Below the pieces are notes generated by a model. The model worked only from the letters and a program-made list of their open reading frames with translations. It was not told the origin of the DNA and searched no databases. A program made the translations under genes and the position numbers. Shown here one piece after another: positions 34,983-43,700 of a stretch of 64,000 nucleotides of DNA; the first letter of the stretch is position 1; each line of letters begins with the position of its first letter. The stretch comes from Profundibacter sp033851955 (GTDB lineage Bacteria > Pseudomonadota > Alphaproteobacteria > Rhodobacterales > Rhodobacteraceae), in assembly GCA_033851955.1 (NCBI GenBank), contig JAWSVK010000014.1:160990-224989 (forward strand). The letters are read 5' to 3'.

Positions 34983-35522
34983 TTACGCTTTACGAATTTG
35001 GTCACCCGTTTTCACGCGCCCATCCTTGATCACTTCGCACAAAACGCCGCGCAAACGGTATTTCCGGTTTTCCGGCAAAACGATCCAACGCAGCGCGTCT
35101 TGACCATAGCGGTCCTGCCATTTCTGACAGCCCGTGTTGAATTTGTCAGATACACGCAAAACCGCGCTGCCAATATTCAGCAAAGTGCCATCCGGCAGAT
35201 TTTCATTGGAAAAATCCATGTCCGCGATAAAACTATCGCCCGGGTGAACCATGTTCTCAGGATCAGTATAGACCAAATCCAAAACCCGCTTGCTTAGGAT
35301 GCTGACCTGTATTCTTGGGTCAGCCCGCCCATCTTTTAGCGTCAACCAAGGCGCATAGTTCCACCGCTCCCCCGGAATGCCAAACGCGCGCGTCAATTCC
35401 AGCACATCAACAAATTTGCGGGCAGCAACCTCGGGGCGCAAACACAATTGCTCAATCGGCGCCCGATCTTTGGGGGCCATCAATACATTCGGCAAGGCCG
35501 CTTGAAGCGTATCCAAATTCAT
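34983..35522 (-). CDS. MOSC-domain-like protein
   Basis: 179 residues. The pattern RKFVDVLELTRAFGIPGERW, VLDLVYTDPENMVHPGDSF, and the cysteine-containing DKFNTGCQKWQDRYGQDAL resemble the MOSC fold, which carries sulfur or binds molybdenum cofactor; the Cys would be the candidate ligand. The ATG at 35522 has AGGTGG upstream; a GTG nine bases earlier overlaps that site. Convergent with lysR, no functional partner nearby. Confidence 0.7.
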   Translation of the reverse strand: MNLDTLQAALPNVLMAPKDRAPIEQLCLRPEVAARKFVDVLELTRAFGIPGERWNYAPWLTLKDGRADPRIQVSILSKRVLDLVYTDPENMVHPGDSFIADMDFSNENLPDGTLLNIGSAVLRVSDKFNTGCQKWQDRYGQDALRWIVLPENRKYRLRGVLCEVIKDGRVKTGDQIRKA

Positions 35523-35785
35523 ATTTGCCACCTGTTAGACTGCTCCAGACCCGAGGGCTCTCTAGCTTCGCGTATCCACTCAAGAACACTCAACCCAGCT
35601 TACACTTAGCGTATTTGCAGAGCAACGACGGCCTTACAACATAGAATGTCCCTACACCCCACTAGATAAACGAACGTCAGACGCTGCATACTTTGACAGC
35701 AACGCAATGATGAAAGCGGTATGAAAACCAAACCAGCTAAACATCAACCTCGCGACAAACATGTTCATAAAAACAGGGAAATTTC

Positions 35786-36142
35786 ATGCTGTTTCTAAGA
35801 AAAATCAATGTGGTAAGGGTTATTCAGGGCGGGTCAATGGGATGTCGCCCAGACCTGCCATTGCGATCAGACAAAGTAAACGTTGGGCGTCATATTTTGC
35901 GAACTGAAAACGTGGTGATTTTTCCCGAAAACATCCAAGCCACCTTTTGCCGCTCTGCGATGCTGACAAACATTCTTCGCGAATTCTACGCCGATTAGCA
36001 TAACTTCTTCACGGATGTTTATGGGCTTCTGGGTGATGATCACAAGTTCGGTATATTACGAAACCGTCAGGGCGTGACCATCAACTCAGCACAAAAACCG
36101 ACAATTGTAGAGGAGACTGCCCACAGTACACCATATAATTAA
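35786..36142 (+). pseudogene. Reading frame broken by an in-frame TAG
   Basis: A 70-codon frame with an AGGGAA ribosome site before ATG 35786 ends at TAG (35996-35998), but the same frame stays open for a further 47 codons to TAA at 36140. The second part (HNFFTDVYGLLGDDHKFGI and on) has balanced composition like a coding sequence. I read this as one gene of about 118 codons with a premature stop. The family is not recognised. It lies just upstream of the Hint-domain gene. Confidence 0.45.
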
Positions 36143-36215
36143 CTTAATTGGTGTTTATTGAAAATTCTAACGAAACCCTAAAGTGCATTTCGCACACAGT
36201 TAGTCGAGGACTAAT

Positions 36216-37364
36216 ATGCCATTAACAAACATAATCTTAAACGGAGACTTTGAAAGTGGCTATGCTAACTGGTCTGGAACAGACTTAGAAATCAATGCAG
36301 AAGCCAACCATTTCATTGGGGGCTCACCCACTGATACCGTTTCAGAGTTAGATGGCCACGCTGGCATCACTGTGATGGAACAGACATTTACAATAGCTGC
36401 CCCAATAACAACGGATTTAACATTCGAATTTGAACTAAGGCAAAGTTTAAGCGAGGTCACCGAGAATCTTGATGGTTTTATTGTAGAGGTAATAAGTGTT
36501 TCTGACGGATCTGTAATCTACACCTCTGGAGACGTATTTCCAAGCGACAATGATGCAGCGACGACGACCACGCAAAATTTTTCCGCGTCAGTAACGTTCC
36601 CATCCGGAGGAGATTATATTCTTCGATTCACCGAGATTTCACTCTCGGGCAGTAGTGACACCGGGGGCGTGATTATTGATGATGTTGCGATAATGGTGTG
36701 TTTTGTAAGAGGCACACTTATCAACACGGAAAATGGCGTCGTTCCCATAGAGGATTTGAGCATTGATGAATTTGTGCTCACCGAGAACCATGGCCTTCAA
36801 CAGATACGTTGGATTGGTGCCACAATGGTTAAGGCAACAGACAAATTCCACCCTGTCCGGATCAAGGCGGGGGCGTTGGGCCTAGGGTTGCCTAAGCGTG
36901 ACCTACTCGTGTCTCGGCAGCACCGAATGGTCGTAGAATCTGCGATTGCAGAACGAATGTTTGGTAAGAAGAAAGTATTTATTCCGGCGATCAAACTGAC
37001 AGAGATTCCAGGCATTTACGTGGACGAAACCTTTGAGGAGGTTGAATATTTCCACATTTTATTTGACCAGCATGAGATTGTTTTCGCCGAAGGTGCCCCA
37101 ACTGAAAGCCTGTATACGGGGCCAGAGGCAATGAAGGCACTGTCAACTCAGGCACGCGCCGAAATTCTGTCTCTGTTTCCTGAGCTTATAGATATGGATT
37201 ACAGGCCAAAGCCAGCCTTACCAATTCCAAAATTGGCAGAGCAGAGGTGCCTGGTGGCCCGCCACATCAAAAACCAAAAGAGATTGTTGGAAAGTAAGCG
37301 TTTTGCCCATCTAGCGCCGCAAAGCAGCACTGCAATTTGCGATGAGATGGCAAATGTCTCTTAA
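36216..37364 (+). CDS. Hint-domain protein with N-terminal carbohydrate-binding-like module
   Basis: 382 residues. About 1-155 is beta-rich and begins like carbohydrate-binding modules (NIILNGDFESGYANWSG). From residue 161 a Hedgehog/intein-type domain starts with the Cys in MVCFVRGTLINTENGVVPIE; VSRQHRMVVESAIAERMFG and HILFDQHEIVFAEGAPTES are its other blocks. Such roseobacter proteins may self-process or cleave; no C-extein is clear. AGGA precedes the ATG. No cleavable signal peptide is visible, so export would need a type I or other route. The last 50 residues are basic. Confidence 0.8.
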   Translation: MPLTNIILNGDFESGYANWSGTDLEINAEANHFIGGSPTDTVSELDGHAGITVMEQTFTIAAPITTDLTFEFELRQSLSEVTENLDGFIVEVISVSDGSVIYTSGDVFPSDNDAATTTTQNFSASVTFPSGGDYILRFTEISLSGSSDTGGVIIDDVAIMVCFVRGTLINTENGVVPIEDLSIDEFVLTENHGLQQIRWIGATMVKATDKFHPVRIKAGALGLGLPKRDLLVSRQHRMVVESAIAERMFGKKKVFIPAIKLTEIPGIYVDETFEEVEYFHILFDQHEIVFAEGAPTESLYTGPEAMKALSTQARAEILSLFPELIDMDYRPKPALPIPKLAEQRCLVARHIKNQKRLLESKRFAHLAPQSSTAICDEMANVS

Positions 37365-37997
37365 GGGCCGTTTAGGTTGGTCGCTTCTAGCTTTATAACC
37401 ATTCTTGTCACTGGCAATTCGTCCCATGTGAATTCGCGCAGTGGTCCGGGTAGTCTTTAGTGCCGAACCCGCATCCAGTTTGCCACCTTTTGGGCCACAA
37501 TGAACTTCGTTTGTCAGGGTGTGTTTGGCAGCCATATCTCAATGCCATCAACGATGTTTTATGAGCGCAATCAAACCTTAAGATTGACGTTATCTACCTT
37601 CGATTCATAGTTACCGCCCATCAAGCACGCCGATTTCTACCTGATGCGTGAATCGCCGCATTGACGAATCTGCACTTCGGCACCCAAGGGTAAAGCCATT
37701 AACCTGTGCGGGTCGCCCTTGATCCTCATTTAACGCAACAGGAGCGAAAGCTATCCCCTAAGCCGTAAAGATAGATCGCATCTGCCGCACACAGCATGTC
37801 CACCCGATAACCACGCCAATTTGGGCGACACCTAATCCTAGCTAACAAGTATACCCAATGTTTTCAGCCGAACCTTTCCACCGCCCCTAAACCTCACTTT
37901 TGCGCACATAGGACCTGCACTCACAGCGGCTTTACCGCTCAAAGCCGCCCTGATATAAAAAACTCAGCCACCGATGAACCAGTATCAGGAGCAAACC
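37365..37997. other. Gene-free interval
   Basis: About 630 bases between the Hint gene and the cytochrome gene. Frames on both strands are short and lack ribosome sites. I see no terminator, repeat or RNA gene. The composition suggests decayed DNA, but I cannot name its source. Confidence 0.5.
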
Positions 37998-39194
37998 ATG
38001 TCAAGATCCAACACCCAAACCCATTACGGCAGCGTCACCAAGACCTTTCACTGGCTCACGGCTCTTTTGATATTCACGGCCTTCCCGCTGGGCATCATCG
38101 CCAGCGACGCACCTTTTACCAACGGTGACGAAATTGCCCAAAAGGCGTGGCTGTTCTCATTGCACAAAACCGTGGGCGTCACCACTTTCTTTGTCGCGCT
38201 GGCCCGTATCCTGTGGGCGATCACTCAAACCAAACCGCAATCCCTGCATCCAGACAACAAGCCCGAAACCTTTGCTGGCGAAGCCGTCCACTGGCTGCTT
38301 TACATCTCATTGGTCTTTGTCCCCCTGTCCGGCTGGCTGCACCACGCCGCCAGCACCGGCTTTGCGCCAATTCTGTGGCCCCTAGGGCAATCCCTGCCGT
38401 TGGTGCCAAAATCTGAAACGGTTTCAGCCTTCTTTGCGGGCGGCCACGAAGTGTTCACCACCCTCCTTATGATCTCGCTTGGGCTGCACATAGCTGGCGC
38501 CTTGAAGCACCGCATCATCGACCGTGACAACACTCTGCAACGCATGTTGCCCGGCACCCCCGACGTTGCCGCCCTGCCGCCCCAAAGCCACAGCCGCCTG
38601 CCGTTGCTCGCTGCCGCCGCCGTCTATGCTGTCGCTATGGCGCTGGGGGCTTGGATTGGTCTTGCAAATCATGGAGACGATGAGCACGACGTCGACCAAG
38701 CCCAACTGGCCGCAGTCAGCAGCGACTGGGCGGTCTCTGAGGGCACGCTTGCCATAACCGTCAGCCAGTTTGGCAATGATGTCACGGGCACGTTCTCGGA
38801 CTGGACCGCCGCCATCAGCTTTGATCCTGAAACGGGCACCGGTAATGCCGAGGTGACGATCAACATCGCCAGCCTGACGCTGGGTTCGCTCAGTGCGCAG
38901 GCGCTTGGGGCAGACTTCTTTGATGCCGAAACCCACGCCACCGCGACGTTCAGCGGCGAGATCACCCCATCTGACGACGGTTTTGCCGCCACAGGCCCCC
39001 TCACCGTAAAAGGCTCCGCAAAGCCCATCACCCTGCCCTTCACCCTGCAAATCACCGACAACACCGCCGTGATGAACGGCGCAGTGACCTTGGACCGGTT
39101 GGACTTTGGCATCGGGGCGAATATGCCAGATGAGGGGTCGCTAAAGTTCCCTGTCACTATCAACGTTGATCTGACCGCAAGTCGCGGTGAATGA
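37998..39194 (+). CDS. Cytochrome b561 domain fused to a YceI domain
   Basis: 398 residues. About 1-220 is a four-to-five-segment membrane cytochrome b561 (YodB/CybB type) with His ligand candidates in VTKTFHWLTALLIF, FSLHKTVGVTTFF, WLHHAAS and LGLHIAGALKHRI. After a linker with His and acidic residues (HGDDEHDVDQ) residues 235-398 form a periplasmic YceI lipocalin-like domain (SDWAVSEGTLAITVSQFG; FGIGANMPDEGSLKFPV). YceI binds polyisoprenoid-type lipids, so the fusion may pass electrons to or from a quinone-like ligand; that is inference. AGGAG before ATG 37998 decides the start. A free-standing yceI lies at 47.5 kb. Confidence 0.88.
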   Translation: MSRSNTQTHYGSVTKTFHWLTALLIFTAFPLGIIASDAPFTNGDEIAQKAWLFSLHKTVGVTTFFVALARILWAITQTKPQSLHPDNKPETFAGEAVHWLLYISLVFVPLSGWLHHAASTGFAPILWPLGQSLPLVPKSETVSAFFAGGHEVFTTLLMISLGLHIAGALKHRIIDRDNTLQRMLPGTPDVAALPPQSHSRLPLLAAAAVYAVAMALGAWIGLANHGDDEHDVDQAQLAAVSSDWAVSEGTLAITVSQFGNDVTGTFSDWTAAISFDPETGTGNAEVTINIASLTLGSLSAQALGADFFDAETHATATFSGEITPSDDGFAATGPLTVKGSAKPITLPFTLQITDNTAVMNGAVTLDRLDFGIGANMPDEGSLKFPVTINVDLTASRGE

Positions 39195-39389
39195 TAGGTC
39201 AGATAGCGCATGCGTGTCGGCAATAGAGGCAAAGCGCTTATCGGCACGAGGCTTGCCTATGTCAGCTCCCAGCCCCAAAGCAGTCCTTGATCGTGATTGC
39301 AGCGAACAGCGGTTCCGAGGCCATACCGGCCTTCATCCTGCGAAGATCCAACGTCAGCAGTGCCCAGATAGTGAGGTGCCCCTAGTTTT

Positions 39390-40309
39390 CTAGACACCTG
39401 CTTTGTTCATATTCTGCTGTCTTGCTTCAAAGTCAACTGGCGACAGCATGCCGTTGTTTGTGTGCTTGCGGTTTGGGTTATAGAACATCTCGATGTAATC
39501 AAACACATCCCGCCTTGCCGCGTCGCGGGTATGGTACGTCCGTCACCTGATCCGCTCGCGTTTCAGGAGTTGGAAGAAGCTTTCTGCGACGGCGTTATCG
39601 TGACAATTCCCGCGCCTGCTCATACTGGCAATCAAATTATGCTTGCCGAGAAATGATTGCCACTCTTTGCTGGTAAACTGTGATCCTTGGTCGGAATGAA
39701 CCATGACCTTTTGCTTTGGCTTACGCCGCCAAACAGCAGCCAACAACGACTGCAAGGCGAGGTCTGTTGTCATGCACGATTGCATAGATCCCGTTGACCG
39801 GCAGTTGATTGCAAAGCAATCAATGAGAGGGGGCCAACAACACGCCTTGAGAACAGATCAATCACGACGGACAGATACGACCAGCCCTCGTGTGTTTTGA
39901 TGTAGGTGATGTCTGTCACCCAAACTGTGTCCGGAGTATCAACTTCGAACTGCCGGTCCAGCATGTTGCCAGCGACCACCGCTGGCTTGCCGCCGTATCG
40001 ACCAGGGCGACGTTTATAACCGATCTGAGCTGCAATACCCGCCAGACTGGCCAACCGCGCCACGCGGTTCTCCGAACAGGTCTCGCCCGCGTCGCGCAAA
40101 TCATCATGCAGCTTGCGATAACCGTAGACCTTACCGCTGTCAGCCCATGCACGTCGGATCTGTTCAGTCTGTCGCATATCTTCCTGCGCCCGCTGACTTA
40201 ACGGTTCCTTAAGCCATGCGTAGAAACCGCTGAAATGCACCATCAGGACACGGCACATCGACCGCACGGAAAACTGTATCCGATGAGCCTCGATAAAAGC
40301 GTACTTCAC
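39390..40309 (-). pseudogene. IS3-family transposase orfB, broken twice
   Basis: The DDE integrase is recognisable: first Asp in WVTDITYIKTHEGW, second in VMVHSDQGSQFTSKEW, Glu in NAVAESFFQLLKRERIR. After VIDLFSRRVVG the frame runs into an insert of about 45 bases (about 39789-39833) and shifts, ending early. The frame then recovers in SMQSCMTTDLALQ but meets TGA after RERIR, where Arg is expected, before the normal C-terminus (TRDAARRDVFDYIEMFYNP) and stop at 39390. Both lesions should make it inactive. Confidence 0.85.
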
Positions 40310-40587
40310 CGGGACTCGCGAGCAAAGTACGCGGTCGCCTTTTTTAAGATATCGCGCTCCTCAGTGACGCGTGCCAGTTCCTTGCGGACCTGTCTCAGTT
40401 CCGCGGCAAGCGCAGCTTCATCCGACAAAACCTTTGCTGGTTTCGAAAGCTGCGCCCTCCAAGTGTAAAGTGACTTGGTGCTGATCCCCAGACGCTTGGC
40501 GACTTCGCTGACCGCATATCCGCGATCAACAATCTGCGCCACAGCGTCCTGTTTAAACTCATCTGTAAACCGTATTCCCTTAGCCAT
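40306..40587 (-). CDS. IS3-family transposase orfA (helix-turn-helix)
   Basis: 93 residues with the DNA-binding helix-turn-helix AVAQIVDRGYAVSEVAKRLG and a leucine-zipper-like LRQVRKELARVTEERDILKK. AAAAAAG at 40345-40339 is the usual slippery site for -1 frameshifting into orfB in this family; orfA also overlaps orfB by four bases. AAGGAG is best spaced from the ATG at 40587. OrfA itself appears intact, though orfB is dead. Confidence 0.85.
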   Translation of the reverse strand: MAKGIRFTDEFKQDAVAQIVDRGYAVSEVAKRLGISTKSLYTWRAQLSKPAKVLSDEAALAAELRQVRKELARVTEERDILKKATAYFARESR

Positions 40588-40717
40588 ATCCATCTCTCCT
40601 TGGTTCCAAAGTTACCAAGCAAAGCGTCTACTAATCTAGGGGCTATTCACACCATGGATAGACCATGATGCAAGACAATTCAGGTCCAACAATTTAGCTC
40701 CGTGACTGTCCTCAGGC

Positions 40718-43700
40718 TTAGAACCGGAATTGGTACCCGAACGTAACGCCGTAAGCTTCATACCCGGACTGTCCAATCCCATCATAGAATGTAGAAAGAT
40801 TGAGCTGTCCTTCATTGGGAGCGACATAATTGACCCCAAGTTCAATGCGCCCTCTTGCTCCATCGGACGGGTACACGACTTTCACGGCGTTACCTGACGC
40901 ATTGGTATGTGACCAAATGCCGGATATTCCACCGAACAGTTCCATCTCCCCTGAGCCAACTTCAACAGGGACGCTGAAATCCATTCCCAACGTGAGTTGC
41001 CCCAACGCAATGCTTTGATCAGGGATCGTGTTGCCAAGGCTATCGGTATAAGCAAGCTGCTTGTCAGTAGTGTAGGATAGATCAACCAGCGGTCTTAGTG
41101 TGAGCTTGTTTTGGACGATCTCACCCGACACCTCGAACTGGGCAAGCCAACGTTCGGTTTCAAACTTGTCAGTGTAGGTGCCAAATGGCGTGACATTATT
41201 GTTAGAGCGGCCATAGAGAAGACGCCCTTCATAGTACAAGCGTTGGTTTGGCAGCCGACCAACGATATACGGGCCTACAAGCCACCCAGTGCCGCCTGTT
41301 GAAGCCGCGCCGTCTTGGTTGTCGAGATGGTCGAACTCGAGCATTGCACCAAGCAACACGTTGGGAGCAATAGTTCTATGGGTACCAACTGCTCCAAAAA
41401 CATATTGGTTCTCCGCGGTGCCGGACGAAGACCAACTGGCCGTCAGTTCCATCCATAGGTTTCCATTGGGAGAAACCGTGGCGAAGTTCAACGCCCCTCT
41501 CTTTGCATCGACATTGGCTGCGAAGGATGAACCGCCTGCCTGGCCTGTCAGGAACCTACGTAACTTGGGCTGATGAGAGAGCAAGAGGTTGGCTCGACCT
41601 TGCATGAACGTTGCAATGACCTTTTGGGTGTCCTCGACAACCTTGCTTATGATCGTCAACGTATTTGATGTGCCATTGCCATTGCCTGCCCCGTCTTGTG
41701 CGGCATTTGCTGGAACCGAAACCGTAACGTCGCCTCCCCCGGTAGGTAAGATTGAGATGGTGTAATTTCTGGGGCCGCCTGTAACTGACACGACACTTGC
41801 GTTCGTAATGACAAGGTCTGAAGGTATAAAGCCCACGACATCTTCGGAGAATGCCGCCGTCACAGTAAACCCTGCGCCTCCACTGAACGTGGTGATTGAG
41901 GATGTTAACACAACGCTTGGCCCATTGGTATCAACCGTCATGGTGACGGTGTTATCGGCATCCGCACCATCAACATTGGCATTGCCTGCAGAGTCGGTGA
42001 ACACCCCACTGGCCACAGAGACGACGCCATTGGCGGTGCTGCCTGCGGTGGGTGTGAAGGTGGCGGTGTAGCTTGAGCCTGCGCCTGCAAACGCCGAGAG
42101 GGTCCCACCGGTGACGGTGACATCGCTGGCAACAAAATCGGTTGAATCTTCTGACAGGGTAAAGGTGATCGCGGCGGTCTCACCTGTCGCCAGAACCGTC
42201 TTATCGCTGGTGACAGAAATGGTGGGCACATCGATATCAACCGTCATGGTGACAGTGTTATCGGCATCCGCACCATCAACATTGGCATTGCCTGCAGCGT
42301 CGGTGAACACCCCACTGGCCACAGAGACGACGCCAATGGCGGTGCTGCCTGCGGTGGGTGTGAAGGTGGCGGTGTAGCTTGAGCCTGCGCCTGCGAACGC
42401 CGAGAGGGTCCCACCGGTGACGGTGACATCGCTGGCAACAAAATCGGTTGAATCTTCTGACAGGGTAAAGGTGATCGCGGCGGTCTCACCTGCCGCCAGA
42501 GCCGTCTTATCACTGGTGATCGCAATTGTAGGCACACCGGTATCCGCCGTCATGGTGACGGTGTTATCGGCATCCGCACCATCAACATTGGCATTGCCTG
42601 CAGAGTCGGTGAACACCCCACTGGCCACAGAGACGACGCCATTGGCGGTGCTGCCTGCGGTGGGTGTGAAGGTGGCGGTGTAGCTTGAGCCTGCGCCTGC
42701 GAACGCCGAGAGGGTCCCACCGGTGACGGTGACATCGCCTACAACAAAATCGGTTGAATCTTCTGACAGGGTAAAGGTGATCGCGGCGGTCTCACCTGCC
42801 GCCAGAGCCGTCTTATCACTGGTGATCGCAATTGTAGGCACACCGGTATCCGCCGTCACAGTTAGTGTCGCCGAAGCCGATCCAGAATTGCCTGCGTTTG
42901 AAGTCAAATCACCAGATGTATTATTATAGACACCAACCCCGGCAGCTGTAACATTTGCAATGACCGTACAGCTGGCGCTTGCTCCGAGCGCACCGCCCGT
43001 ATAACTGACAGAACCTGTTCCGGCTACAGCCGTAAGTGTGCCACCAGTGCATGTTGTAGATGGGTTCGGGGTCGCAGCAAGCACTAATCCAGCTGGAAAT
43101 GTATCGGTAAATGCAAGTGATGTTGCCGCCAATGAAGATGCCGTATTATTTATAGTAAAGGTCAATGTAGATGCCACGCCTTGCTCAACAGACGCTGGGC
43201 CAAAAGCTTTGGAAAATGATGGCGCGGGCTCTACGGTCAGACTAGCAGCAGCTGGATCAGTCAGTTTTATGCCACCCGATGTCAGATCACTGGTGGTGTT
43301 TGGGAAGCTACCAGCAGTAGCGCTACTAGGTGCAGTAACATTCACACTAAAAGTACAACTTCCACCTGCAGCTATAGAGCCGCCAGAGAACGCTAAGAAA
43401 CCTGCGTCAGTAATAGAAGACCCTGCCCCACATGGGTTTGCAGGTAAGTTAGTGGCAGTCAAACCAGCTATGACACTGTTTAAATCATCGGAGAATCCCA
43501 AACCGATAAGTGGCGCAGCGCTTGGGTTCACAATCGTATATGTAAGTTGCGTTGTGCCGTTTGCTTGCACGGGGCCTGCAAAGGATTTGCTAAAGGTTGG
43601 GCTACCCGTTGCAAAAACCTGTAAATCGGCGGCTGCAGCATCGCCCGTAACTGGCAAGGTGCCAATAATACCAGATGCTGTGGATGCCGTATTTGTATAG

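Larger units (their letters stand above)
39371..40650 (-). mobile_element. Degenerate IS3-family insertion sequence
   Basis: Contains orfA and a broken orfB on the minus strand. Ends look like inverted repeats: left GTGAGGTGCCCCTAG (from 39371), then TTTTCTAGACACC; right, read inward on the minus strand from 40650, GTGAATAGCCCCTAG then ATTAGTAGACGC. Exact boundaries and target duplication are uncertain. It lies between the cytochrome-YceI gene and the 3' end of the autotransporter gene, 68 bases from the latter's stop. Confidence 0.8.

Noticed and set aside
41938..42855. CRISPR-like direct repeats
   Set aside because: The repeat unit is 306 bp, in frame and protein coding, with no short repeat-spacer pattern; no other array was found.
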